Below, piece by piece: positions 36,331-45,483 of a stretch of DNA of 64,000 bases. Position numbers and translations under genes: made by a program. Source of the stretch: Mycobacterium sp. GTDB lineage: Bacteria > Actinomycetota > Actinomycetes > Mycobacteriales > Mycobacteriaceae. Below the pieces are notes generated by a model. That model did not search any database, was not told the DNA's origin, and was given only the letters and a program-made list of their open reading frames with translations. The number at the start of each line of letters is the position of its first letter. Position 1 is the stretch's first letter. The stretch covers positions 24,836 through 88,835 of the forward strand of contig RXJD01000020.1 of assembly GCA_003987775.1 (NCBI GenBank), in the 5' to 3' direction.

Positions 36331-36904
36331 GGCGCGCTTTGACCCCGGCGCGCACGACACCGCGTCGACGAAGATCGTGATCGCCGGCGGCTTCGGCGCG
36401 GGCAAGACCACCTTTGTGGGTGCGGTGTCAGAGATCATGCCGCTGCGGACCGAAGCGATGGTCACTGACGCCTCGGCCGGCGTCGACATGCTCGAAGCCA
36501 CCCCGGACAAGCGCACCACCACCGTCGCGATGGACTTCGGCCGTATCACCCTGGCCGACGACCTGGTGCTCTATCTGTTCGGCACCCCCGGCCAGCGCCG
36601 GTTCTGGTTCATGTGGGACGACCTGGTGCGCGGCGCGATCGGCGCGATCGTGCTGGTCGACGTCCGGCGGTTGCAGGACAGCTTCGCGGCCGTGGACTTC
36701 TTCGAACATCGCCGGCTGCCGTTCGTGGTCGCGGTCAACGAGTTCGAAGGCGCGCCACGGTATCCGGTGGGGGAGGTGCGCAAGGCACTGACGCTGCCCG
36801 ACCATATTCCGGTGATCAGCGTCGACGCCCGCAACCGCCACTCGGCCCGCGACGCGCTGATCGCGGTGAGCGAATACGCGCTGGCCAGCCTGGCCAGCAA
36901 CTGA
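36311..36904 (+). CDS. Small Ras-like GTPase of the conservon (Rv3362c-like, MfpB/CvnD type)
   Basis: The 197-residue GTPase has P-loop GGFGAGKTT at residues 26-34, a switch II-type FGTPGQRRF with Gly/Pro in place of the usual DxxG, and NxxD-like VNEFEG. It starts at GTG preceded by AGGAAGGA, 7 nt away. In mycobacteria this GTPase acts with MfpA in fluoroquinolone protection, and its roadblock and DUF742 partners lie just upstream. mfpA begins 5 bases after its stop. Confidence 0.93.
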   Translation: MVLGHSEARFDPGAHDTASTKIVIAGGFGAGKTTFVGAVSEIMPLRTEAMVTDASAGVDMLEATPDKRTTTVAMDFGRITLADDLVLYLFGTPGQRRFWFMWDDLVRGAIGAIVLVDVRRLQDSFAAVDFFEHRRLPFVVAVNEFEGAPRYPVGEVRKALTLPDHIPVISVDARNRHSARDALIAVSEYALASLASN

Positions 36905-36909
36905 CCACC

Positions 36910-37455
36910 TTGGAGTGGGCGGACCGCGAATTCACCGCCGAGGACTTTCGCGACGAGGACTTCAGCAGGCTGCACACCGAACGCGTCGTCTTCACCGAGT
37001 GCGACTTCAGCGGCGTGAACCTGGCCGAGTCGCAGCACCGCGGATCGGCCTTCCGCAACTGTGTGTTCACTCGAACTACGCTGTGGCACAGCACCTTTGC
37101 GCAATGCAGCATGCTCGGCTCGGTGTTCGCGCAGTGCCGGCTGCGCCCGGCGACGTTCGACGAGGTGGACTTCACCCTGGCGGTGCTGGGCGGGAACGAC
37201 CTGCGGGGTGTCGACCTGAGCGGGTGTCGGCTGCGCGAGACCAGCCTGGTGGAGACCGATCTGCGCCGCAGCGTGCTGCGCGGCGCCGACCTGCGCGGCG
37301 CCCGCACCACCGGCACCCGGCTGGACGACGCCGACCTGCGCGGAGCCAGCGCCGACCCGGCGTTGTGGACGACCGCGTCGTTGACGGGCGCCCGCATCGA
37401 TGTCCCGCAGGCACTGGCGTTCGCGCTGGCGCACGGCCTGCGGCTGGACGCCTGA
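36910..37455 (+). CDS. mfpA: Pentapeptide-repeat protein MfpA (DNA-gyrase-binding)
   Basis: The 181-residue protein is made of tandem pentapeptide units A(D/N)LxG: CDFSGVNLAESQHRGSAF, NDLRGVDLSGCRLRETSL and ADLRGARTTGTRLDDADLRG. These form the right-handed quadrilateral beta-helix that mimics B-DNA. In mycobacteria MfpA binds DNA gyrase and lowers fluoroquinolone susceptibility. The start is a TTG at 36910 (protein MEWADREFTAEDF), inferred from alignment with M. tuberculosis MfpA. No Shine-Dalgarno is seen, which fits translation coupled to the GTPase gene 5 bases upstream. The stop is 14 bases from the convergent FHA-ABC gene. Confidence 0.95.
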   Translation: MEWADREFTAEDFRDEDFSRLHTERVVFTECDFSGVNLAESQHRGSAFRNCVFTRTTLWHSTFAQCSMLGSVFAQCRLRPATFDEVDFTLAVLGGNDLRGVDLSGCRLRETSLVETDLRRSVLRGADLRGARTTGTRLDDADLRGASADPALWTTASLTGARIDVPQALAFALAHGLRLDA

Positions 37456-37469
37456 GGGGGCCGGGCGCG

Positions 37470-39935
37470 TCAGCGCTTGAGCCGGATGCGCCACCACACC
37501 ACGGCCGAATAGACCACCGACAGCGCGGCCAGCATCGCCATGTCGAATAGCCACGCCGGGCGCGAGTGCGTCCAGTGGCTGTCCTCGGGGCTGATCGATC
37601 CGGGCACCAGTTCGCGCAGGTTGACCGTCGCAGCCGAGGCCCCGTAACCCCAGCGTGCGGGCACCAGCCAGGACAGCTGGTCCAGGAACGGCCGGTTGGT
37701 CACCGGCACCACGCCGCCGGCCAGCACCAGTTGCAGCATCAACGACAACACCAGCAACGGCATGATCTGTTCGCCGGACCGGGCGATCGACGACAGCAGC
37801 AAACCGAGAATGGCCGAGGCCACACACGTCGCCGCGATGCTGACGAACAGCTCGAAGCTGGGGTCACCCAGCAGCACCGCCCGCTGCGTCGGCGCACCCT
37901 TGCCCACCAGCACGATGCCGGTCGCTACCGCGGCCTGCGCGACGGCGAAAGCGCAGAACACGCTGACCTTGGCGCCCAGGTACGCCCATGTCGACAGGCC
38001 CACCGCCTGCTCGCGCCGGAAGATCGGGCGCTCACCGATGAGGTCGCGGATGGTGAGCGCGGTCCCCATGAACACGGCGGCGATGCTCAGCAGGTTGAGG
38101 ATCTGCGCGGCTTCGTCCGGGGTGTTGCTGGTCGCCTCGGCAAACCCGAAGCCGCGGTCGCCGGGGACCGTCAGCGACAGCGCCCCCAGGATGAACGGGA
38201 GCACCGCCAGAAAGACGAAGTAGGCGCGGTCGGCGATGACCAGCCGGACCTGCCGGCGCGCGATCGTGGAGAACTGCCGGGCGGCACTGGTGTGCGCGGG
38301 GGCACCGAGGTCGCCCGGAGTCTGCGTCGCCGTCGGGATGAACGGCCGGCTTTGGGCCAGGAACCGGCGGTTGGCTTCGTCGGGGTCGGCGCCCACTTTC
38401 GCGAAGATGTGCGCCCAGTTGGTGGTGCCCATGGCGGCGCCGATCTCATCGGGAGGGCCGAGAAACGCCGTTTTACCGCCGGGCGCCATCAGCAGCACCT
38501 GGTCGCACACGTCCAGGTAGGTCAGGGAGTGGGTGACCACCAACACCACGCGCCCGGCGTCGGCGAGCTGGCGCAGCATGGTCATGACCTGCAGGTCCAG
38601 CGCCGGGTCCAGGCCGGACGTCGGCTCGTCGAGGATCAGCAGGGACGGCCCGGTGAGCAGTTCCAATGCCACCGACGCCCGCTTGCGCTGGCCGCCGGAA
38701 AGCTGGTCGACCCTGGTGTCGGCGTGCTGGGTGAGCCCCAGTTCGTCGAGCACCTGCGCGATCACCTGCGCCCGGTCCGCCTTGGTGGTGTCCGGCGGCA
38801 ACCGAAGTTCGGCCGCGTAGCCGAGTGCCTGGTTCACGGTCAGCTGCCGGTGCACCACGTCGTCCTGCGGCACCATGCCGATCCGGCTGCGCAGGGAGGC
38901 GTACTCGCGGTGGATGTCGTGCCCGGCGAAGGTCACCGCGCCCGAGCCCGGGGTGGTATATCCGGCGATGAGCCGGGCCAGTGTGGTCTTGCCGGCGCCG
39001 GAGCCGCCGATGATGGCGGTCAGCGTGCCGGGCCGCGCGGTCATCGACACCTTCTGCAGCAGCGTCTTGGCGTCGACGCTGAAACTGACGTCGTTGACCT
39101 CCAGGCCGCCGGCGCTGGCGGCCGCCGCGGTGCGGCGGACCAGCGTGCCGCCGGTGAAGGTCAGGTCAATGTTGCCGATGGTCACGACGTCGCCGTCGCT
39201 CAGCACGGCCGAGCCCACCCGGATGCCGTTGACGAAAGTGCCGTTGATGCTGTGGTTGTCCCGGATCTCGGTGCCCAGGGCCGTCGGAGCGAGGTAGGCG
39301 TGGCGGCGCGACGCGAGCACGTCGGAGACGACGATGTCGCAGTCCTCCGCCCGTCCGATCCACGCGGTGCGGCCCACCGGGGCGGCCAGATTGTCGGCAG
39401 CGCCCAGCACGTTGATGCCCCGAGTCGGGAACTGCGACACCGTGGTCACCGGGCCCAGCCGGTTGGTCGGTGCATCCGGATCCGCGGCCGGCGGGAACGC
39501 GACCGGCGGGTGGCCGGGGGACAGAGGCCGCCGGAACAGCCGCGGCGGCCGGGCCGGCGGCGGGGGCCGGTGCGAGGGACGCTCGGCGGCCGGGATCCGG
39601 TCCGTCTCCGGTATCGATCCGTCGCGGTGCTGTTCCACCTCGAAGCTCACCCGCGGTCCGTCGGGCCGGGCGAGGCTGACCGTCAGGCCGTCGCGGATGT
39701 CCACCAGCGGCACCCGTTTGCCGTCGACGAAGATCCCGCTGGGTGAGTTGTTGTCGAAGGCGATCCAGCCGCCCTGCTCGAAGCGCAGCAGCAGATGCGC
39801 CCGGCCCACCACCGGGTGCGCGATCCGCAGGTCGGCGGCCATGTCGCTGCCCACGATCACGTCACGCCCGGGGGGGAAGGTGCGGTGCACGGGTCCGGTC
39901 CGAACGGTCAGCACGGGCTGCTGCGCTCGGGTCAT
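37470..39935 (-). CDS. FHA-ABC exporter 1 (Rv1747-like), last gene of the tandem
   Basis: The order is FHA-1 (about 1-100), a Pro-rich linker, FHA-2 (about 188-255), ABC ATPase (about 275-510) and six membrane helices (ABC2 type, from about residue 560). Walker A GGSGAGKTT, signature LSGGQRKR, Walker B LLILDEPTSG and H-loop VVTHS are intact. FHA-2 keeps the pThr-binding set (GR, SRRH, NG). FHA-1 does not: it has VGS for the Gly-Arg, VGRAH for SxxH and SG for the NG. Rv1747 is an FHA-regulated exporter phosphorylated by PknF. There is no PknF-type gene beside this one. The gap from exporter 2 is 16 bases. Confidence 0.93.
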   Translation of the reverse strand: MTRAQQPVLTVRTGPVHRTFPPGRDVIVGSDMAADLRIAHPVVGRAHLLLRFEQGGWIAFDNNSPSGIFVDGKRVPLVDIRDGLTVSLARPDGPRVSFEVEQHRDGSIPETDRIPAAERPSHRPPPPARPPRLFRRPLSPGHPPVAFPPAADPDAPTNRLGPVTTVSQFPTRGINVLGAADNLAAPVGRTAWIGRAEDCDIVVSDVLASRRHAYLAPTALGTEIRDNHSINGTFVNGIRVGSAVLSDGDVVTIGNIDLTFTGGTLVRRTAAAASAGGLEVNDVSFSVDAKTLLQKVSMTARPGTLTAIIGGSGAGKTTLARLIAGYTTPGSGAVTFAGHDIHREYASLRSRIGMVPQDDVVHRQLTVNQALGYAAELRLPPDTTKADRAQVIAQVLDELGLTQHADTRVDQLSGGQRKRASVALELLTGPSLLILDEPTSGLDPALDLQVMTMLRQLADAGRVVLVVTHSLTYLDVCDQVLLMAPGGKTAFLGPPDEIGAAMGTTNWAHIFAKVGADPDEANRRFLAQSRPFIPTATQTPGDLGAPAHTSAARQFSTIARRQVRLVIADRAYFVFLAVLPFILGALSLTVPGDRGFGFAEATSNTPDEAAQILNLLSIAAVFMGTALTIRDLIGERPIFRREQAVGLSTWAYLGAKVSVFCAFAVAQAAVATGIVLVGKGAPTQRAVLLGDPSFELFVSIAATCVASAILGLLLSSIARSGEQIMPLLVLSLMLQLVLAGGVVPVTNRPFLDQLSWLVPARWGYGASAATVNLRELVPGSISPEDSHWTHSRPAWLFDMAMLAALSVVYSAVVWWRIRLKR

Positions 39936-39951
39936 TCCTTCACCCTAGGCG

Positions 39952-42516
39952 TCAGCGGCGCTTGAGCCGGATCCTCCACCACACGACGAGGCTGTACACC
40001 ACCGAGAGGACGGCCAGCATGCCCATGTCGAAGAGCCACGCCGGGCGGGAGTGGGTCCAGTGGCTGTCCTCCGGACTCAGCGAACCGGGCACCAGCTCGC
40101 GCAGGTTCACCGTCGCGGCCGACGCGGCGTAACCCCACCGGGCGGGAATCGCCCAGGACATCTGGTCCAGCCCGACTCGGTCGGTCACCGGGATCATGCC
40201 GCCGGCCAGCACCAGTTGCAGCATCAGCGACACCACCAGCAGCGGCATGATCTGCTCGTTCGACCGCGCGAGCGACGACAGCACCAACCCGACCACCGCC
40301 GAAGCCACACACGTGGCCGCGACCGTGGTGAACAGCTCGAGGCTGGGATTGCCCAGGACGAGCGCCTTCTGCGTAGGGGCACCTTTGCCCGCGATCACGA
40401 TTGCGGTGGCGATCGCGGCCTGCAGCACGGCGAAGACGAAGAACACCGTCAGCTTGGCACCCAGGTACGCCCAGGTGGACAGCCCGACCGCCTGCTCCCG
40501 CTGGAAGATGGGGCGCTCTCCGATCAGGTCCCGGATGGTCAGTGCGGTGCCCATGAAGACGGCGGCGATGGAGAGCAGCGTCAGGATCTGAGCCGCTTCG
40601 TCGGGGGTATTGCTGGTCGGCGAGGCCATTCCGAACCCGGTGTTGCCGGGCACGGTCAGGGCCAGCCCGCCCAGGATGAACGGCAGGACGGCCAGGAAGA
40701 CGAAGTAGGCGCGGTCGTTGACCACCAGGCGGATCTGGCGGCGGGTGATGGTGGAGAACTGGCGGCGCACGCTGGTGTGGGCCGGGGCGCCGAGGTCTGC
40801 CGGTGCCGGGGCCGCCGCGGTCGCGGGCGGTTGCTTCTGGGCCAGGAATCGGCGGTTCGCCTCGTCCGGGTCCGCGCCGACTTTGGCGAAGATGTGCGCC
40901 CAGTTGGTCGTCCCCATCACGTCGCCGATCTGGTCCGGGGGACCCAGATACGCCGTCTTGCCGCCCGGCGCCATCAGCAGCACCTGATCGCACACGTCGA
41001 GGTAGGTCAGGGAGTGGGTGACCACCAGGACTACCCGGCCGGCGTCGGCGAGTTGCCGCAGCATGGTCATGACCTGCAGGTCCAGCGCGGGGTCCAGTCC
41101 CGACGTGGGTTCGTCGAGGATCAGTAGGGACGGCCCAGTCAGCAGCTCCAGCGCCACCGACGCGCGCTTGCGCTGGCCGCCGGACAGGTTGTCGACGCGG
41201 GTGTCGGCGTGTTTGGTGAGACCGAGTTCGTCGAGCACCTGCGCCACCACCTGGTCGCGGTCGTCCTTGCTGGTGTCGGGCGGCAGGCGCAGCTCGGCGG
41301 CATAGCTCAGAGCCTGGTTGACCGTCAGCTGCCGGTGTACGACGTCGTCCTGCGGGACCATGCCGATCCTGCTGCGCAGCGATGCGTACTGCTGGTGGAT
41401 GTCGTGACCCTCGAAGGTCACCGCGCCGGAACTGGGGGTGGTGTTCCCGGCGATCAGCCGCGACAGGGTGCTCTTTCCCGCGCCCGACCCGCCGATGATC
41501 GCGGTTAGCGTCCCGGGCCGCGCCGTCATCGACACGTTGTCCAGCAGCCGGTTGTTGTTGATCGAGAACACGATGTCGCGGACCTCGAGGCCGCCGGTGC
41601 GCGTCGCGGCTTCGGTGCGCCGCACCAGGATGCCGCCGACGAACGCCAGGTCCACGTTGCCGATGGTGACTACGTCGCCCTCGGACAGGATCGCCGATCC
41701 GACCCGCAGGCCGTTGACGAAGGTCCCGTTGATGCTGTTGAGGTCGCGGATCTCGGCTCCGGCCGGCGCGGGCGACAACTGTGCGTGATACCGCGAGGCC
41801 AGGACATCGGCGACGACGATGTCGTTATCGGCCGCCCGGCCGATGCGGGCGGAGGTGGCAGGGGCCGCCGGTGCCACGCTCGGAACCCGCACGGTGCCGG
41901 TCTGAGCCTGGGACACCGTGTCGTCGTGGCCCGCGGGCGCGGGGGGCCGCAGGTGGGGCTGGGCCGCCCGGGTAGGCGGCTGCAGGTGGGGCTGGGCCGC
42001 CTGAGTGGGGGGTTGAAAGTGCGGCTGGGCCGCCCGGGTGGGTGGCTGCACGTTGGGTTGTGCGGCCCGGGTCGGCGGTTGCGGGCTGGGCTGACGCGCG
42101 TCGCGGGCCGCGTCGGGCGGGATGGTCGGGATGGCGGTGGTCCGCGCGACGTCGTGCGGGTTGATCACCGGCACCCGTTCCGTCGGCGGCAGCACGCCCA
42201 CGTCGCCGTGGTAGTGGCCGACCTCGAAGGTGATGCGCGGCCCGTCTGGCTGGCCCAGGTTGATGGTCTGGCCGTCGCGGATGTCCACACTCGGCACCCG
42301 CTTGCCGTCGACGAAAATGCCGCTCTGCGAATTGTTGTCGATCGCCAGCCAGCGACCCTGGTCGAAGCGCAGCAGCAGGTGCGCGCGGGAGATCAGGGGA
42401 TGCGCGACCCGCAGGTCGGCGCGCAGATCGCTGCCGACCACCACGTCGGGTCCCGCTGCAAACTCGCGGTGCGAACGGTCTGATCGGACTGTCAGCACCG
42501 GTGAGGTTGTATTCAT
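39952..42516 (-). CDS. FHA-ABC exporter 2 (Rv1747-like), middle gene of the tandem
   Basis: The 854-residue protein has the same layout as the flanking copies: FHA-1, linker, FHA-2, ABC ATPase and six helices. Walker A GGSGAGKST, LSGGQRKR and DEPTSG are intact. FHA-2 has GR, SRYH and NG. FHA-1 keeps SRAH but has GS for the Gly-Arg and SG for NG, so phosphothreonine binding there is doubtful. The linker has four 11-residue repeats (QPPTRAAQPHL-type) at residues 146-189. The start is ATG 42516, 29 bases after the stop of exporter 3. The same reading frame runs further upstream through exporter 3, but that part is out of frame with the real gene. Confidence 0.93.
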   Translation of the reverse strand: MNTTSPVLTVRSDRSHREFAAGPDVVVGSDLRADLRVAHPLISRAHLLLRFDQGRWLAIDNNSQSGIFVDGKRVPSVDIRDGQTINLGQPDGPRITFEVGHYHGDVGVLPPTERVPVINPHDVARTTAIPTIPPDAARDARQPSPQPPTRAAQPNVQPPTRAAQPHFQPPTQAAQPHLQPPTRAAQPHLRPPAPAGHDDTVSQAQTGTVRVPSVAPAAPATSARIGRAADNDIVVADVLASRYHAQLSPAPAGAEIRDLNSINGTFVNGLRVGSAILSEGDVVTIGNVDLAFVGGILVRRTEAATRTGGLEVRDIVFSINNNRLLDNVSMTARPGTLTAIIGGSGAGKSTLSRLIAGNTTPSSGAVTFEGHDIHQQYASLRSRIGMVPQDDVVHRQLTVNQALSYAAELRLPPDTSKDDRDQVVAQVLDELGLTKHADTRVDNLSGGQRKRASVALELLTGPSLLILDEPTSGLDPALDLQVMTMLRQLADAGRVVLVVTHSLTYLDVCDQVLLMAPGGKTAYLGPPDQIGDVMGTTNWAHIFAKVGADPDEANRRFLAQKQPPATAAAPAPADLGAPAHTSVRRQFSTITRRQIRLVVNDRAYFVFLAVLPFILGGLALTVPGNTGFGMASPTSNTPDEAAQILTLLSIAAVFMGTALTIRDLIGERPIFQREQAVGLSTWAYLGAKLTVFFVFAVLQAAIATAIVIAGKGAPTQKALVLGNPSLELFTTVAATCVASAVVGLVLSSLARSNEQIMPLLVVSLMLQLVLAGGMIPVTDRVGLDQMSWAIPARWGYAASAATVNLRELVPGSLSPEDSHWTHSRPAWLFDMGMLAVLSVVYSLVVWWRIRLKRR
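41950..42081 (-). repeat. 33-bp tandem repeat inside exporter 2 linker (four copies)
   Basis: Four 33-base units encode QPPTRAAQPNV, QPPTRAAQPHF, QPPTQAAQPHL and QPPTRAAQPHL. A fifth partial unit (RPP) follows. Copy number is likely to vary among strains. Thr and Pro-rich, the linker would be a natural substrate for Ser/Thr kinases. Confidence 0.85.
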
Positions 42517-42545
42517 CCGGACAGAGTAAGCGGCGCGTGCCGCCG

Positions 42546-45194
42546 TTAACGGCGCTTCAGCCGGATCTTCCACCAGACGATGGTGCTGTAGATGATGCAC
42601 AACACGCCGAGCATTGCCATGTCGAACAGCCAGGCGCTCGCGGTGTGGTTCCAGTGCTGGTCCTTGGGGTCGGTCGGGCCGGGGGTGAGGCGGTGGGTGT
42701 CGATGGTCGACGACGCCGCCGCATAGCCCCAGCGGGCCGGCGTGGCCCAGGACAGCTGGTCCAGGCCGGTGCGGTTGGTCACCCAGATCATGCCGCCGGA
42801 GAACACCAGCTGCGACATGATCGCGGTGACCAGCAGCGGCATGATCTGGTCCTGGGATTTGGCGATCGCCGACAGGGCCATGCCCAGGATCGCCGACGCC
42901 ACACAGGTGGCGGCGACCGTGACGAACAGCTCGAATCTCACGTCGCCCAGCAGCACCGCATCCGAGAGCGGTTTGCCCCAGCCGATCACCGCGATGGTGG
43001 TCGCGATGAAGGCCTGCATGATCGCGAACGCGCAGAACACCACGATCTTGGCAGCCAGGTATGCGCCGGTGGACAACCCGACCGCCTGCTCCCGCTTGAA
43101 GATCGGCCGCTCGCCGACCAGGTCGCGGATGGTCAGCGCGGTGCCCATGAACACCGCTCCCACGTTGAGCATCACCAGGATCTGCCCGGGCTGGTTGGGC
43201 GCACTGCTGAGCGGATCGGCCATGCCGAACCCGGTTTTGCCGCGGACGGTCAGCGTCAGTACGCCGATCAGGAACGGCAGCAACGCCAGGAAGACCGTGT
43301 ACCCGCGGTCGGAGACCACCAGCCGGACCTGGCGGCGCGCGATGGTGGAGAACTGCCGGAACCCGTTGTTGTGCACCGGCTCGCCGAGGTCGGCCGCCGG
43401 ACTGGTTTGCGACGGACGCTCCGGCTCCCGGTTTCCTTCCCGGAAGCGGCGGTTCGCCTCGTCCGGGTCGGCGCCCACCTTGGTGAAGATGTCGGCCCAG
43501 TTGGTGGTGCCCATCGCCTCGCCGATCTGGTTCGGCGTGCCCAGAAACGCGGTCTTCCCGCCGGGCGCCAGCAGCAGGATCTGGTCGCACACATCCAGGT
43601 AGGACACCGAGTGGGTGACCACCAGCACCACGCGGCCGGCGTCGGCCAGCTGGCGCAGCATCATCATCACCTGCCGGTCCAGCGCCGGGTCCAACCCGGA
43701 GGTCGGCTCGTCCAGGATCAGCAGCGACGGTCCGGTGAGCAGTTCGAGGGCCACCGACGCCCGCTTGCGCTGGCCACCGGACAGCTTGTCCACCCTGGTC
43801 TCGGCATGCTTGGTCAGCTCGAGTTCCTCGAGGACCTGGGCGACCACCTGAGCGCGGTCGGCCTTGCTGGTGTCCGGTGGCAGTCGCAACTCGGCGGCGT
43901 ACCCGAGGGCCTGGCTGACCGTCAGCTGCCGGTGCACCACGTCGTCCTGGGGGACCATGCCGACCCGGCTGCGCAGCGAGGCGTACTCCGCGTGGATGTC
44001 GTGGCCCTCGAAGGTCACGTTGCCGGTGCTGGGGCTGGTGTAGCCGGCGATCAGGCGCGACAGCGTGGACTTGCCGGCGCCGGACCCGCCGATGATCGCC
44101 GTCAGCGTGCCCGGCCGGGCGGTCAGCGAGATGTGGTCGAGCAGTTGCTTGCCGCCCTCGACGGTGAACGTCACCGAGTTCACTTCCAGGCCGCCGGTGC
44201 GCGAGGCCACCGCGGTACGGCGGACCAGCGTGCCGCCGGTGAACGTCAGGTCGACGTTGCCGATGGTGACCAGGTCGCCCTCGGTGAGGATGGCCGACCC
44301 GACCCGCACACCGTTGACGAAGGTGCCGTTGACGCTGCTGTTGTCCCTGATCTCCGCGCCCAGCGGAGTGAGGGTGAGGAACGCATGGTGCCGGGACGCG
44401 AGCACGTCCTGGATGACGATGTCGTTGTCGGTGGAGCGGCCGATGGTGACCGAACCGGCCGGCTTCTCGTGGGTGCCCGTGCCCAGCAGGGCCTGGAACA
44501 TCTTGGTGGCGATGTTGCTCTGCTCGGGCGGCTTCGCGCCGGCGGGTGGGCCGGGAGCGCGCAGCGGCTGCCTCGGCGTCGGCGGCGGCGGGTGCGGGAT
44601 ATGCGATGAGGACGCGGCGTGCGGTGGCGGTCCGCTCGACGGGTAACCGGGCGGGGCCCATCCGGCCCCGCTGCTCGGGTAGACCGGCTGGCCCGGTGGC
44701 GGCGGTGGGGGACCGCCGGCATTCTGTCGTCCCGGCAACGGTCCCACCCAGGTGGCCTGGCGTCCGGTTGGAGGCGGCGGGGGTCCCGGTGGCCCGGGTG
44801 GCATGGCACCCGACGGCCCGGCGGGCCCAGACGGCTGCAGGACCGGCAGCGATTCGGTTTGCGGTGGGCGCCCGGCCGGGCCCCGGTGGCGCCCGACTTC
44901 GAAGATGAGCAGCGGCCCGTCCGGGTTGCCGATGTTGACCGTCTGGCCGTCGTTGATGTCGACCACCGGCACCCGGCGGCCGTTGGCGTAGGTGCCGTTG
45001 AGCGAGTTGTTGTCGATGGCCAGCCAGCGGCCCTGGTCAAAGCGCAGCAGTAGGTGGGCGCGCGAGATCAACGGATGGGTTATGCGCATGTCGGCGCGCA
45101 GGTCGCGACCGACGACCACGTCGTGGCCCGCCGCGAACGTGCGCTCCGACCCGTCGTACCGAACGGTCAGCGCTGGCGGCGCGGGTGGAGGCAT
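42546..45194 (-). CDS. FHA-ABC exporter 3 (closest to Rv1747), first gene of the tandem
   Basis: The 882-residue protein has the most complete FHA-1 of the three: VGRDLRADMRITHPLISRAHLL and NNSLNGTYANG keep Gly-Arg, SxxH and NG. FHA-2 (VTIGRSTDNDIVIQDVLASRHH and NGTFVNG) is also intact. The Pro-rich linker of about 110 residues is rich in PPPP and Tyr/Ser. The ATPase has GGSGAGKST, LSGGQRKR, LLILDEPTSG and VVTHS, followed by six helices. The N-terminus (ALTVRYDGSERTFAAGHDVV) is the best remembered match to Rv1747. It leads the tandem, with a -10 TAAAGT (45207-45202, minus strand) 7 nt before its ATG and no Shine-Dalgarno, suggesting a leaderless mRNA. Confidence 0.95.
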   Translation of the reverse strand: MPPPAPPALTVRYDGSERTFAAGHDVVVGRDLRADMRITHPLISRAHLLLRFDQGRWLAIDNNSLNGTYANGRRVPVVDINDGQTVNIGNPDGPLLIFEVGRHRGPAGRPPQTESLPVLQPSGPAGPSGAMPPGPPGPPPPPTGRQATWVGPLPGRQNAGGPPPPPPGQPVYPSSGAGWAPPGYPSSGPPPHAASSSHIPHPPPPTPRQPLRAPGPPAGAKPPEQSNIATKMFQALLGTGTHEKPAGSVTIGRSTDNDIVIQDVLASRHHAFLTLTPLGAEIRDNSSVNGTFVNGVRVGSAILTEGDLVTIGNVDLTFTGGTLVRRTAVASRTGGLEVNSVTFTVEGGKQLLDHISLTARPGTLTAIIGGSGAGKSTLSRLIAGYTSPSTGNVTFEGHDIHAEYASLRSRVGMVPQDDVVHRQLTVSQALGYAAELRLPPDTSKADRAQVVAQVLEELELTKHAETRVDKLSGGQRKRASVALELLTGPSLLILDEPTSGLDPALDRQVMMMLRQLADAGRVVLVVTHSVSYLDVCDQILLLAPGGKTAFLGTPNQIGEAMGTTNWADIFTKVGADPDEANRRFREGNREPERPSQTSPAADLGEPVHNNGFRQFSTIARRQVRLVVSDRGYTVFLALLPFLIGVLTLTVRGKTGFGMADPLSSAPNQPGQILVMLNVGAVFMGTALTIRDLVGERPIFKREQAVGLSTGAYLAAKIVVFCAFAIMQAFIATTIAVIGWGKPLSDAVLLGDVRFELFVTVAATCVASAILGMALSAIAKSQDQIMPLLVTAIMSQLVFSGGMIWVTNRTGLDQLSWATPARWGYAAASSTIDTHRLTPGPTDPKDQHWNHTASAWLFDMAMLGVLCIIYSTIVWWKIRLKRR

Positions 45195-45483
45195 CGAACC
45201 AACTTTAGCCCCTAGATAAGCAGTGCATATCCCGCGGCAAGCCGCGCAGCGCGCCGGTGCGCCACGGGGCCGGTCCGGGGTTTACCCCGGGCGATTGTGC
45301 ACTTTGCACAACAATATTGAATTCAATTGGTTATTTCGCACTGGAGTCATCGGCCTTTCGGCTGCGAATATCTACGCCCACGAGCCGGTGCTGCGGAAAT
45401 CGAGCCGCTTGGTCAAAGGCGCTACGCCTAATGACGAGTGATGAGACCATGATCTGCACCCAAATCGACGGAAGGTGGTGCGG
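45195..45483. promoter_or_regulatory. Divergent regulatory gap with hairpins and a TTGTGCA palindrome
   Basis: No gene was found. Minus-strand TAAAGT (45207-45202) serves exporter 3. Then come hairpins CGCGGC-AA-GCCGCG (45233-45246) and CCGGGG-TTTA-CCCCGG (45275-45290). The palindrome TTGTGCA-CTT-TGCACAA (45295-45311) is the likeliest operator. A related site lies upstream of the second giant PPE gene. Confidence 0.65.
45295..45311. promoter_or_regulatory. Palindrome TTGTGCA-CTT-TGCACAA upstream of giant PPE 1
   Basis: Perfect 7-bp arms with a 3-base centre, about 189 bases before the PPE start. The core GTGCA-N3-TGCAC recurs about 201 bases before the second giant PPE gene. Confidence 0.6.

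Noticed and set aside
42517-44661. Continuous minus-strand frame joining exporter 2 with 715 upstream codons
   Set aside because: The upstream part is an out-of-frame reading of exporter 3 on the same strand and has no domains.
45257-45474. Short plus-strand frames before giant PPE 1
   Set aside because: They cross the hairpins and palindrome, lack good ribosome-binding sites and have no recognisable similarity.
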